Of a DNA stretch of 64,000 nucleotides, positions 33,582-42,757 are shown in pieces. The notes beneath the pieces are model-generated. The model did not search any database. It was not told the origin of the DNA and saw only the letters and a program-made list of their open reading frames with translations. The number at the start of each line of letters is the position of its first letter. Position 1 is the first letter of the stretch. The position numbers were made by a program, and so were the translations under genes. Source of the stretch: Streptomyces sp. YIM 130001 (GTDB lineage Bacteria; Actinomycetota; Actinomycetes; Streptomycetales; Streptomycetaceae); assembly GCF_003574445.1 (NCBI RefSeq), contig NZ_KZ984572.1, forward strand, positions 25,656-89,655. Reading direction: 5' to 3'.

Positions 33582-35627
33582 ATGGACGCCATCTCCTTGG
33601 GCATCGGCGTGACGATCGCCGTTGGCCTGCTGCTCGTGATCGCCCTTCTCTTCACCGTCACCCGGCTCTTCCGCAAGGTCGAGCAGGGCAAGGCGCTGAT
33701 CGTCTCCAAGATGCGCAAGGTCGATGTGACCTTCACCGGACAGGTCGTCCTGCCGGTGCTGCACAAGGCCGAGATCATGGACACCTCGGTGAAGACCATC
33801 GACATCGCGCGGACCGGCCACGACGGCCTGATCTGCCGGGACAACATCCGTGCCGACATCCGCATCTCGTTCTTCGTACGGGTCAACAAGACCGTCGAGG
33901 ACGTCATCCGTGTCGCCCAGGCCATCGGCACCGCCCGGGCCAGCGACAAGGAGACGCTGCAGGAGCTGTTCAACGCCAAGTTCTCCGAGGCGCTGAAGAC
34001 CGTTGGCAAGCAGATGGACTTCACCGACCTGTACACCAAGCGGGACGAACTCCGCGACCGCATCATGCAGTTGATCGGCACCGACCTCAACGGCTACAGC
34101 CTCGAGGACGCGGCGATCGACTACCTCGAGCAGACACCGCTGGCCCACCTGGACGCCAACAACATCCTCGACGCCCAGGGCATCCGGAAGATCACCGAGC
34201 TCACCGCCGTGGAGCACGTACGCACCAACGAGTTCCAGCGCCACGAGGAGAAGGAGATCACCCGGCAGAACGTCGACGCCCGGGAGGCCATCCTGGAGCT
34301 GGAACGCCGCCAGGCCGACGCCGAGATCAAGCAGAAGCGCGAGGTCGACACCGTGCGGGCCCGCGAGGAGGCCGAGACCGCACGGGTCGTCGAGGAGGAG
34401 CGGCTGCGCGCCCAGACGGCGTTCCTCACCACCGAGGAGCGGCTCGGGGTGCAGCGCGAGAACCAGGCGCGCGAGGTCGCGGTGGCGGCCAAGAACCGCG
34501 AGCGCGTCATCGCCATCGAGAACGAGCGCATCGAGAAGGACCGCCAGCTCGAGGTCATCGCCCGTGACCGGGAGACCGAACTGACCCGTATCTCCGCCGA
34601 CAAGGAGGTGGAGACGGAGCGGCGCGACATCGCCGACGTGATCCGCGAGCGCGTCGCCGTCGACCGTACGGTCGCCGAGCAGGAGGAGTCCATCAAGAAG
34701 CTGCGGGCCACCGAGGAGGCCGAGCGCAACCGGCTGCAGGTCATCATCGCCGCGGAGGCCGAGGCGCAGGAGAACCTGGTCAAGGACATCAAGGCGGCCG
34801 AGGCCGCCGAGACGGCCGCGGGCCACCGCGCCGCCGAGGAAGTCACCCTGGCCGAGGCCCGGTTGAAGTCCAGCGACCTGGACGCGCGCGCCAAGCTGCG
34901 GCTCGCCGAGGGCATGCAGGCGGAGGCCGCGGCCGAGGGCCTTGCCCTGGTGCAGGTGCGCGAGAAGGAGGCCGACGCGATCGAGAAGGCGGGCCGCGCC
35001 GAGGCCGAGGCGACCGAGGCACGGATGCGTGCGGAGGCCGCGGGAAGCCGCGAGAAGGCGCTGGCCGAGGCTGCCGCGATCGGCGAGAAGCTGAAGGCGG
35101 AGGCCGAGGGTCTCACCGAGAAGGCCGCCGCGATGGCCGCGCTCGACGAGGCGTCCCGCACGCACGAGGAGTACCGGCTGCGTCTGCAGGCCGAGAAGGA
35201 CGTACGTCTCGCCGGTCTCGACATGCAGCGGCAGGTGGCCGAGGCGCAGGCCACGGTGGTGGCGACCGGTCTGGAGAAGGCCGACATCTCCATCGTCGGC
35301 GGCGAGTCCGTGTTCTTCGACCGGATCGTCAACTCGATCTCGCTCGGCAAGGGCGTGGACGGGTTCATGCAGAACAGCGAGACGGCGCAGACGCTCGCCG
35401 GGCCCTGGCTGGACGGGAGCAAGGACTTCACCGAGTCGCTGACGTCGGTGCTCGGGTCCGTGTCGACGGGGGACGTGCAGAACCTGACCGTGTCCGCGCT
35501 GCTCATGAAGTTGATGAACGGGGGAGGGGCGCAGGCCTCCCAGGTTCGTGAACTCCTCGATAAGGCCGGTCAGTTGGGGATTGCGGAGATGCCGATCGCG
35601 GAGCTGAACGGGGTTGCCGCGAAGTGA
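33582..35627 (+). CDS. Flotillin-family (SPFH/band 7) protein, YqiK type
   Basis: A 681-residue flotillin. One N-terminal transmembrane helix (about 5-28) is followed by the SPFH/band-7 domain (about 30-210; FRKVEQGKALIVSKMRKVDV, RTGHDGLICRDNIRADIRIS). From about 215 to 560 runs a long Ala/Glu-rich coiled coil with frequent EAEA/REKA heptads. The C-terminal 120 residues (SIVGGESVFFDRIVNSISLG onward) are the YqiK-type end. Flotillins oligomerise into detergent-resistant membrane domains. It lies between a YqiJ-like gene and a giant ATPase gene. No strong ribosome site precedes ATG 33582. Confidence 0.94.
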   Translation: MDAISLGIGVTIAVGLLLVIALLFTVTRLFRKVEQGKALIVSKMRKVDVTFTGQVVLPVLHKAEIMDTSVKTIDIARTGHDGLICRDNIRADIRISFFVRVNKTVEDVIRVAQAIGTARASDKETLQELFNAKFSEALKTVGKQMDFTDLYTKRDELRDRIMQLIGTDLNGYSLEDAAIDYLEQTPLAHLDANNILDAQGIRKITELTAVEHVRTNEFQRHEEKEITRQNVDAREAILELERRQADAEIKQKREVDTVRAREEAETARVVEEERLRAQTAFLTTEERLGVQRENQAREVAVAAKNRERVIAIENERIEKDRQLEVIARDRETELTRISADKEVETERRDIADVIRERVAVDRTVAEQEESIKKLRATEEAERNRLQVIIAAEAEAQENLVKDIKAAEAAETAAGHRAAEEVTLAEARLKSSDLDARAKLRLAEGMQAEAAAEGLALVQVREKEADAIEKAGRAEAEATEARMRAEAAGSREKALAEAAAIGEKLKAEAEGLTEKAAAMAALDEASRTHEEYRLRLQAEKDVRLAGLDMQRQVAEAQATVVATGLEKADISIVGGESVFFDRIVNSISLGKGVDGFMQNSETAQTLAGPWLDGSKDFTESLTSVLGSVSTGDVQNLTVSALLMKLMNGGGAQASQVRELLDKAGQLGIAEMPIAELNGVAAK

Positions 35628-35628
35628 C

Positions 35629-35667
35629 CTCCGGTCCGGGTGGGCCGGGTTGAGCCGGGGACCGGAG
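35629..35667 (+). terminator. Stem-loop directly after the flotillin stop
   Basis: CTCCGGTCC (35629-35637) pairs with GGACCGGAG (35659-35667), nine perfect pairs around a 21-base loop, beginning two bases after the flotillin stop. It may partially terminate transcription or protect the upstream mRNA. Confidence 0.5.
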
Positions 35668-35775
35668 CTGCCGCACGGGGGGCGGCGGGTCCGGTCCCCT
35701 TCGGGGCGCGTGCCCCAGGCCCGCACCTTCCCGAAACCGGGGCATCGCCCCTGGACACCCTTGTCCTCGAACTCC

Positions 35776-35794
35776 CCCCGGACTCCGTCCGGGG
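35776..35794 (+). promoter_or_regulatory. Intercistronic hairpin before the ATPase gene
   Basis: CCCCGGA (35776-35782) pairs with TCCGGGG (35788-35794), seven perfect pairs with a five-base loop, 58 bases before the ATPase start. With the stem at 35629 it could set the ratio of flotillin to ATPase. Confidence 0.45.
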
Positions 35795-35851
35795 CGACCC
35801 CCGGACGGGCTGAGACCCCCGGGACGGGCTGGAAACAAGGAGCTATTCACC

Positions 35852-38800
35852 ATGACCACCACCGTGGACGCCGGCACCTACGAGGTGCTGCGGGACCGGC
35901 TGGTCGCGCAGGCCAAGGAACTGGCCGATCGTGCCGGACAGTTGAACGTGCGCCGGACCGAGGAGTTCGGGTCGGCCGAGCTGAAGCTCGTCGGGACCGA
36001 GCGGCTGCGGACCGAGCACAACTCCGTACCGCGCGACATCCTCGCCGTCGGTGACGTCCTGCTCTTCGGCTACAACGTCCACGCGGGCGTCCGGCCCGAG
36101 ACCACCGTTGCCGACGTATTCGCCCTGCACGACCGCGAGTTGGAGCCACTGCCCGCGGACGCCGTGCCGGGGCTGCTCGACGACCCGGCGTTCCGGCGGG
36201 AGTTCGAGGCCCTCTACCGCTACTACCGCGAGACGCGGCTGATGCAGCTGCGGCACGTCGACGGCAAGGTGCTCGCCGTCTTCCGCACCGGTGAGCGCGC
36301 CGCGGACATCCGGGTGCTGCGCTGGGCCGTCGGCACCGACGGCACGGCGACGTTCCTGGACGCCCGGGGCGAGCGCGACCACGTCTTCCCGGACTCGCAC
36401 GACTTCGACTGGACGCCCGCGCCGCGCGAGGCGCACGTCCTCGGCCGGCACCCGCACATCTCCATCGGCGACGAGGTGTTCGTCTCGGCCGTCGGCGGGG
36501 CGCTGACCGTCAAGCTCGACAACGACACCGAGACCGACGAGGGCATCCACTCCGAGCCCGTCGACGAACCGCTGCAGTCCCTCGCCGACGCGAGCGTCGA
36601 GCACGCGCGCGTGGGCCCGCTCCTGCTGCTGCGGATCCTGCCGTACAAGGAGAAGCAGCACCGCTACCTGGTGTTCAACACGCTCACCAAGGGTGTCGTC
36701 CGCCTGGACGGCATCGGACAGGCCTGCCGCCGCCTGCCCGAGGACCAGGGCATCGTCTTCCCCGGCGGCTACTACATCGCCGCCACCGGCTCCGCGAAGA
36801 CCTTCGACACCGACACCGCCGACCTGGAGTACGAGCGCACCGTCCGTTCGCCCAACGGCGAGGACGTGCTCTTCGCCTTCCACGCCCGCGAGGCCGGCCG
36901 CACGCTGCTCCTGCCCTACAACGTGATCCGCAAGGAGGTCGCGAGCCCGCTGTCCTGCCACGGGTACGCGGTCTTCGACGACGGCACCCTGTTCGTGCTG
37001 CGCGCAGGCGACGACGAGCCGGCGCGGGTGCATCCGCTGCAGGTGTGGCAGTCACCGTTCGTGTCGGACACCTACGCCGCGGCCACGCCCGCCGGCTCCG
37101 GTCCGCTCGCCCGGATCGGCAACGCCGACCTGGTCCGCGGCATCTCCGACTCGCTGTCCGTGGCCCGCGCCGTCACCGAGACCACCCCGACCGCCGAGGT
37201 CTACGACGCGCTCGCCGCCTCCTGCGTACGGGCACTCGACCAGTACCACTGGATGTCCGACCCCGAGGCGGGCGGGCTGCTCGAGCCGCTGACCGGCATC
37301 CGGGACACCGCCCAGCAGGTGCTCGCCGAGTTCGAGACCGTGCAGTCGCTGACCCGCGAGGCCGCGGGGGCGCTCACCGAGGCCGCCGAACAGCTCACCG
37401 CCCTGGTCCGCCGGGTGCGCGGAGAGAGCCCGCGCAGCGCCGACGTCTGGGTCTCCCAGCTGACCGAACTCCGGCACGCGCAGGGCCATCTGCTCACCCT
37501 GAAGGAGATGCGGTACGCCGATGTCGAGCGTATCGACGAGCTGTCCGACGGTGTCGAGGCGGACATCGCCTCCACCGCGGGCCGCGCCATCGAGTTCCTG
37601 CGCCGCGACGACGCCTTCGACGACCAGCACGCCGAGGTCGCCCGCCTCACCGAGCAGGCCGCCGGACTCGCCACCGTCGCCGAGGCCGAGCCGGTCGCCG
37701 CCCGACTGGACGAGCGCACCGAGGGCCTGCAGATCCTCACCGAGACCGTAGCCGGGCTCGACATGGGCGACGCCACCGTGCGGACCGCCGTGCTGGAGCG
37801 GATCGCCGAGGTCCTCGGCGGAGTCAACCGTGCCCGCGCCACCCTCGACGCCCGCCGCCGCGAACTGCGCGGCCAGGAAGGCCGAGCAGAGTTCGCCGCC
37901 GAGTTCGCGCTGCTCGGGCAGGCCGTCACCGGGGCACTCGCCGCGGCCGGCACCCCCGAGGCCTGCGACGAGCAACTCTCGCGTCTGCTCCTGCAGTTGG
38001 AGAATCTGGAGTCCCGGTTCGCCGAGGACGACACGTTCCTCGGCGAGCTCGCCGACCGGCGCAGTGAGATCTACGAGGCCTTCTCGTCCCGCAAGCAGAC
38101 CCTGCAGGACGCCCGCGCCCGGCACGCCGAGCGGCTCGCCGAGTCCGCCGTCCGCGTGCTCGACACCGTCACCCGGCGCGCAGCGACCCTGCCGGACCAG
38201 GACGCGGTCGCCACCTTCTTCGCCTCCGACCCGATGGTCGCCAAGGTCCTGCGCACCGCCGACGAGCTGCGCGAACTCGGCGACCAGGTAAGGGCCGAGG
38301 AGCTGGCGGGGCGGATCAAGTCGGCCCGCCAGGAGGCCACCCGCGCGCTGCGCGACCGCACCGAGCTGTACGCGGACGGCGGCGACACCATCCGTCTCGG
38401 CCGGCACCGCTTCGCCGTCAACACCCAGCCGCTCGACCTGACCCTGGTCCCCTCCGGCGACACCCTGGCGTTCGCCCTGACCGGCACCGACTACCGCGCC
38501 CCCGTCACCGACCCCGGCTTCGCCGCGACCCGCCCGTACTGGGGCCGCTCGCTGCCCTCCGAGACCGCGGAGGTGTACCGGGCCGAACACCTGGCGGCCC
38601 GGCTGCTCGCCGAGCACGGCCACGAGGCGCTCGCGGCCGCCGACCTGCCGGTCCTGGTGCGCGAGGCCGCCGAGGCGGCGTACGACGAGGGCTACGAGCG
38701 CGGGGTGCACGACCGGGACGCCACCGCGATCCTCACCACCCTGCTCCGCCTGCACGCCACCGCCGGCCTGCTGCGCTTCCCCGCGCGCGAACGCGCCGCC

Positions 38801-40798
38801 GCCCAGCTGTACTGGGCACACGGCACCACCGACGACGAGCGCACCGCACTCACCCGCCGCGCCGTCTCGCTCGCGCGCGCCCGTGAAACCTTCGGCCTGG
38901 CCCCCGCGATCGATGAACTGACCGCCGAACTGGCCCTGTCCCTCGGGGAATTCGCGTCCACGCACCAGATCGCCGACGCGGACCCGGCGCTCGCCGCCGG
39001 CTACCTCTTCGAGGAACTCACCTCCGAACAGGCCGGGTTCGTCACCGGCGCACCCGCCCGCGCACTCCTCGACGGCTTCCGCGCCGCGCTCGCCGACAAG
39101 TCCGAGGGTTACGACGCCGACCTCGTCTCGCTCGCCACCCTGCGGTCCCGCCGCCAACTCGTCGACGGATGGCTCGCCTCGTACGCCGCGACGCTCGACC
39201 CCACGGCCGACCCGGGCGACCTCGCGGAGGCCGCGGCCGTCGAACTCTGCCCCGATCTGGAGCGGTACGCGCCGGACGCCCCGCTCACCGCCACGGTCGA
39301 CGGACTGCTCGGCGCGCATCCGAGGGTCGAGGGCGGCAGCCTCGCGGTACGCGTCGACGAACTCCTCACCCGTACCGCCCGGTTCAGGTCCGAGGACGTG
39401 CCCGGCTTCCGCGCCTACCAGCGCCGCCGCACCGAAGTGGTGGACGCGGAGCGGCGCCGGCTTCGCCTGGACGAGTTCCGTCCGCGCGTGATGTCGTCCT
39501 TCGTCCGCAGCCGCCTCATCGACGAGGTGTATCTGCCGCTGATCGGCGACAGCCTCGCCAAGCAGATCGGCGCAGCGGGCGACAGCAAGCGCACCGACAC
39601 CGGCGGCCTGCTGCTGCTCGTCTCACCGCCCGGCTACGGCAAGACCACCCTCGTCGAGTACGTGGCGGACCGCCTCGGCCTGGTCCTGGTGAAGGTCAAC
39701 GGCCCCGCCCTCGGCCACGACGTCACCTCGCTCGACCCCGCTCAGGCGCCGGACGCCACCTCCCGCCAGGAGGTGGAGAAGATCAACTTCGCGCTCGAAG
39801 CCGGGAACAACACCCTGCTCTACCTGGACGACATCCAGCACACGTCGCCCGAGCTCCTGCAGAAGTTCATCTCGCTCTGCGACGGGCAGCGCCGCATCGA
39901 GGGTGTCGTCGACGGTGAGAGCCGCACCTACGACCTGCGCGGAAAGCGGTTCGCGGTGTGCATGGCCGGTAACCCGTACACCGAGTCCGGGCAGCGATTC
40001 CGCATCCCCGACATGCTCGCGAACCGGGCCGACGTGTGGAACCTCGGCGAGGTCCTCACCGGGAAGGAGGACGCTTTCGCGATGAGCTTCGTCGAGAACT
40101 CGCTGACCTCCAACTCGGTGCTCGCCCAGCTCGCCGGCCGCGACCGCGCCGACCTCGACCTGCTCGTCCGCCTCGCCGAGGACGACCCGACGGCCCGCCG
40201 CGACCGCCTCACCCATTCCTATCCGCCGGCCGAACTCGACCGGATACTTCGCGTGTTGAGGCATCTGCTCGCAGCCCGCCGCACCGTCCTCGCGGTCAAC
40301 GAGGCGTACATCGCGTCCGCGGCCCGGACCGATGAGAGCCGCACCGAGCCGCCGTTCCAACTCCAGGGCTCCTACCGCAACATGAACAAGATCGTGGCCC
40401 GTATCGACCCGGTCATGAACGACGAGGAGCTGGCCGCCGTCCTCACCGACCACTACGCCGGCGAGGCCCAGACCCTCACCTCCGGCGCCGAGTCCAATCT
40501 GCTGAAACTGGGGGAGCTGCGCGGGACGTTGACCGCCGAGCAGGCCGAGCGCTGGTCCGCCGTCAAGTCCACGTACCAGCGGGGCCAGGCCCTGGGCGGC
40601 CCGGAGGAGGACCCGACGGTCCGTGCGGTCGCCGCCCTCGTCCTCCTCGCCGACCGCATCACCGCCGTCGAGACCGCCATCACCCGGGCCACCGACCCCC
40701 GCCACCTGCTCGCCAACCCCGAAGCACGGCATGCCGTGCCGCGCAACGGCGCGGGGCCGGCGCTCGGCGGAGGCTCTCGCGAGGCCGATGTGATCTAG
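35852..40798 (+). CDS. Giant AAA ATPase of the DUF3686 ('DNA repair ATPase') type
   Basis: A 1648-residue protein. Residues about 1-450 are a beta-rich domain I associate with DUF3686; about 440-870 are long helical and coiled-coil segments; 870-1230 are further helices; and an AAA ATPase lies at about 1240-1460. Walker A is SPPGYGKTT with K1264; Walker B is TLLYLDDIQH (D1326, D1327); a sensor-1-like CMAGNPYTESG follows. The 'DNA repair' label is only a database tradition. Co-orientation with the YqiJ-like and flotillin genes, 224 bases apart, suggests a membrane-associated remodelling machine. The start is ATG 35852 with AAGGAG upstream. No membrane segment is seen. Confidence 0.9.
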   Translation: MTTTVDAGTYEVLRDRLVAQAKELADRAGQLNVRRTEEFGSAELKLVGTERLRTEHNSVPRDILAVGDVLLFGYNVHAGVRPETTVADVFALHDRELEPLPADAVPGLLDDPAFRREFEALYRYYRETRLMQLRHVDGKVLAVFRTGERAADIRVLRWAVGTDGTATFLDARGERDHVFPDSHDFDWTPAPREAHVLGRHPHISIGDEVFVSAVGGALTVKLDNDTETDEGIHSEPVDEPLQSLADASVEHARVGPLLLLRILPYKEKQHRYLVFNTLTKGVVRLDGIGQACRRLPEDQGIVFPGGYYIAATGSAKTFDTDTADLEYERTVRSPNGEDVLFAFHAREAGRTLLLPYNVIRKEVASPLSCHGYAVFDDGTLFVLRAGDDEPARVHPLQVWQSPFVSDTYAAATPAGSGPLARIGNADLVRGISDSLSVARAVTETTPTAEVYDALAASCVRALDQYHWMSDPEAGGLLEPLTGIRDTAQQVLAEFETVQSLTREAAGALTEAAEQLTALVRRVRGESPRSADVWVSQLTELRHAQGHLLTLKEMRYADVERIDELSDGVEADIASTAGRAIEFLRRDDAFDDQHAEVARLTEQAAGLATVAEAEPVAARLDERTEGLQILTETVAGLDMGDATVRTAVLERIAEVLGGVNRARATLDARRRELRGQEGRAEFAAEFALLGQAVTGALAAAGTPEACDEQLSRLLLQLENLESRFAEDDTFLGELADRRSEIYEAFSSRKQTLQDARARHAERLAESAVRVLDTVTRRAATLPDQDAVATFFASDPMVAKVLRTADELRELGDQVRAEELAGRIKSARQEATRALRDRTELYADGGDTIRLGRHRFAVNTQPLDLTLVPSGDTLAFALTGTDYRAPVTDPGFAATRPYWGRSLPSETAEVYRAEHLAARLLAEHGHEALAAADLPVLVREAAEAAYDEGYERGVHDRDATAILTTLLRLHATAGLLRFPARERAAAQLYWAHGTTDDERTALTRRAVSLARARETFGLAPAIDELTAELALSLGEFASTHQIADADPALAAGYLFEELTSEQAGFVTGAPARALLDGFRAALADKSEGYDADLVSLATLRSRRQLVDGWLASYAATLDPTADPGDLAEAAAVELCPDLERYAPDAPLTATVDGLLGAHPRVEGGSLAVRVDELLTRTARFRSEDVPGFRAYQRRRTEVVDAERRRLRLDEFRPRVMSSFVRSRLIDEVYLPLIGDSLAKQIGAAGDSKRTDTGGLLLLVSPPGYGKTTLVEYVADRLGLVLVKVNGPALGHDVTSLDPAQAPDATSRQEVEKINFALEAGNNTLLYLDDIQHTSPELLQKFISLCDGQRRIEGVVDGESRTYDLRGKRFAVCMAGNPYTESGQRFRIPDMLANRADVWNLGEVLTGKEDAFAMSFVENSLTSNSVLAQLAGRDRADLDLLVRLAEDDPTARRDRLTHSYPPAELDRILRVLRHLLAARRTVLAVNEAYIASAARTDESRTEPPFQLQGSYRNMNKIVARIDPVMNDEELAAVLTDHYAGEAQTLTSGAESNLLKLGELRGTLTAEQAERWSAVKSTYQRGQALGGPEEDPTVRAVAALVLLADRITAVETAITRATDPRHLLANPEARHAVPRNGAGPALGGGSREADVI

Positions 40799-40878
40799 AG
40801 GTCCGGGAGCGGGGCCACCGCCTCAAGCGGCTCAACAGGCCGGCAGATACGGGTAGTTCGGCGGTGCAGGAGGTGGCC

Positions 40879-41457
40879 TCAGGTCACGGCGAGGCGGTCC
40901 ACCAGCAGTTCCACCCTCGGTTCGATGTCTGCCGGCGGCAGCCGTCCCGCTCGGGTCAGGGTGGCCAGCCCGTGCAGGGACGCCCAGAACGTTTCGGTGA
41001 ACAGCCCCGGGTGGACGCCGTCCCCGGCGACCTCGCCGAGAGTCTCCAGCAGTGCGGCGAAGGCGTCCTTCAGCGGCTCGGGCGTGTCCTCGTGTGCGAA
41101 CGCCAGGCCGCCGTCGAGCTGGAAGATGGCGTCGTAGACCGCCGGGTTGCGTGCGGCGAAGTCGAGGTAGGCGCGGGAGAGAGCGGTGACCCGGGCGCGC
41201 CGGCCCTTCGCGGCGGAGGCCGCGGCCCGCACCGCCGCGGCCAGCTCGGTGGCGCCGTCGAGGGCGACGGCGCCGATGATCTCCCGCTTGCCGCGGAAGT
41301 GGCTGTAGAGGACGGGTTGGCTGTACTCGATGCGCTCGGCGAGCCGGCGGGTGGTGACCGCGTCCCAGCCCTGCTGCTCGGCGAGCTCGCGGGCCGTCGC
41401 CACGATGAGCCGCTCCCGGCTGGCCCGCTCACGCTGCTTGCGTTCCTGTACCGACAT
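40879..41457 (-). CDS. TetR-family repressor
   Basis: A 192-residue TetR regulator. The N-terminal HTH reads LIVATARELAEQQGWDAVTTRRLAERI, then QPVLYSHFRGKREIIGAVAL, typical of the family. The remaining helices form the ligand pocket, with no cofactor motif. It is divergent from a DUF1772 membrane protein gene, and two matching 15-bp inverted repeats fill the space between them (41466-41531). It runs convergent to the giant ATPase gene. Confidence 0.92.
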   Translation of the reverse strand: MSVQERKQRERASRERLIVATARELAEQQGWDAVTTRRLAERIEYSQPVLYSHFRGKREIIGAVALDGATELAAAVRAAASAAKGRRARVTALSRAYLDFAARNPAVYDAIFQLDGGLAFAHEDTPEPLKDAFAALLETLGEVAGDGVHPGLFTETFWASLHGLATLTRAGRLPPADIEPRVELLVDRLAVT

Positions 41458-41465
41458 GATGCGAA

Positions 41466-41531
41466 TCTAGCATCGCTAGACAATCGAGCGATAGCAGTAC
41501 TAGCGTCACCTCACCGGCTAGCGATGCTAGA
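41466..41531. promoter_or_regulatory. Two TetR operators between divergent genes
   Basis: TCTAGC-ATC-GCTAGA (41466-41480) is a perfect palindrome with a three-base centre. GCTAGC-GAT-GCTAGA (41517-41531) is its reverse complement with one change. They sit nine bases upstream of the TetR ATG and 17 bases upstream of the DUF1772 ATG, positioned to control both genes. A degenerate half-copy (CTAGCG) lies between them. Confidence 0.8.
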
Positions 41532-41548
41532 TATTTGGAGGGGTCGTC

Positions 41549-41995
41549 ATGCTCGACGCACTCGAGGTCGTCACCACCGTGGTCGTCGGCCTGATGGTGG
41601 GGGTGGAGTTCTCCGTCGCCTTCGTCATCAACCCGATCCTCAACGCCCTCCCCGACGACAGCAGGGTGCAAGGCCAGGCACACGGAGGCCGGATGCTCGG
41701 CGCCGTGATGCCGGTCTGGTACATCGGGTCGCTCGTCCTGGTCGGCGTCCGGGCTGCCGCCGGATGGGACCGCCAGGGCACCGGCCTCGTCGTCACCGCC
41801 GCGGCGCTGCTGCTGGTGAGCGTGATCATGTCGGTGCTGCTGCTCGTCCCGATCGCCAACCGCGGCAAGACCTGGACCCCGGAGAACCGTCCCGAGGACT
41901 GGAAGGAGCAGACGGGTCGCTGGGACCGCCTGCACTACGTCCGGGTGGCCGTCATCGTCACCGCGTTCACGCTCCTGGTCGCGGCGCTTGTCTGA
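41549..41995 (+). CDS. DUF1772 (anthrone oxygenase-like) membrane protein
   Basis: A 148-residue membrane protein with four transmembrane helices (about residues 5-30, 50-68, 78-102, 128-147). The pattern with FVINPILNALPDD and the loop near WTPENRPEDWKEQTGRWDRLHYVR matches DUF1772/anthrone oxygenase-like proteins. Members act as small membrane oxygenases or redox proteins; the substrate here is unknown. The ATG has GGAGG upstream and the gene is the target of the divergent TetR. Confidence 0.87.
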   Translation: MLDALEVVTTVVVGLMVGVEFSVAFVINPILNALPDDSRVQGQAHGGRMLGAVMPVWYIGSLVLVGVRAAAGWDRQGTGLVVTAAALLLVSVIMSVLLLVPIANRGKTWTPENRPEDWKEQTGRWDRLHYVRVAVIVTAFTLLVAALV

Positions 41996-42290
41996 CGGGG
42001 GCCTCTTGCGCGGCTGGGGAGTTGTCCGGCTTGGAAGCGGGCGTGACGACGACCCCGTGCGGCGCTCGTGGTGGGCGTGGTGCGGGGCTCGTGCGCTGGT
42101 GGCGCGCGGGGGCGATGCCCACGTGGCGGGTGAAGTGCCGGTTCGGCCGGGCCTGATCGTGCAGGCCGACGGTCGCGGCGACCTCGGCCGGGCGCAGACC
42201 GTCCTCGACGCGGGTGGCTCGACCGGCTCGACCGGCCTCATGGCCGAGCCGGCCGAGCCCCTCGGCTGAGCGTGCGCGACGAGCGGCCGG
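41967..42290 (-). pseudogene. C-terminal remnant of an AraC-family regulator
   Basis: On the minus strand the frame ending at TGA 41967-41969 reads GLRPAEVAATVGLHDQARP, then NRHFTRHVGIAPARHQRT: the second helix-turn-helix and end of an AraC/XylS DNA-binding domain. The sequence before it degenerates into a Gly/Arg-rich repeat with no start codon and no first HTH, and the tail runs on into the DUF1772 gene. I read it as a decayed gene fragment. Otherwise 41996-42293 holds nothing. Confidence 0.6.
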
Positions 42291-42293
42291 CGG

Positions 42294-42710
42294 TCACCTC
42301 GGCGGACCGGGGATCTCCTGCTTCCTGGTGTTCTGGAACGAGGCGAACCGCCACCGCTCCGCCTGTCGCACGGCCGTGAAGCTGACCACCGACGCCTGTC
42401 CGGCCAGGCCGCCCGCACTCAGGACGAACGCCACGTCGGGCGCGAGGAACCGGACGCTCGCCCCGCCGTCGTCCGCCGCGGCGCTGTTGCTCAGCTTCGT
42501 GCCCTTGAGCGGCCCGGCGAACAGGAAGCGGTGCGACTCCTCGATCGCCTCGCGCCCGCTGCTGTGCGACCCGAACCAGGTCACGTAGTCGGCGTCCTCG
42601 GTGAAGAGGTCGGCGTAGGCGGTCGCATCACCCGCGTTCCACGCAGCGGTCATGTCCTGCAAAAGTCGGTGTACGTGAAGCTCGTCGCGGCTCCGCACGC
42701 GGTCGGACAT
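42294..42710 (-). CDS. SgcJ/EcaC-like (NTF2-fold) protein
   Basis: A 138-residue cone-shaped NTF2-like fold protein: LLQDMTAAWNAGDATAYADLF is the family opening, followed by ADYVTWFG, a helix and a beta sheet ending in WRFASFQNTR. Members include SgcJ/EcaC-type and polyketide-cyclase-like proteins of secondary metabolism, but none is diagnostic. ATG 42710 is used because GAGGAG lies nine bases upstream; an alternative ATG at 42761 overlaps the padR stop by four bases and would add 17 residues. It is in an operon with padR. Confidence 0.82.
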   Translation of the reverse strand: MSDRVRSRDELHVHRLLQDMTAAWNAGDATAYADLFTEDADYVTWFGSHSSGREAIEESHRFLFAGPLKGTKLSNSAAADDGGASVRFLAPDVAFVLSAGGLAGQASVVSFTAVRQAERWRFASFQNTRKQEIPGPPR

Positions 42711-42757
42711 CGATCCACACTCCTCTGCCAGGTCGTTGGTCGCTCTTCGGTCGCTCT

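Noticed and set aside
35852..40798. Treating the giant ATPase as a proven DNA repair protein
   Set aside because: Only a database label suggests it; no nuclease, helicase or SMC hinge features were seen.
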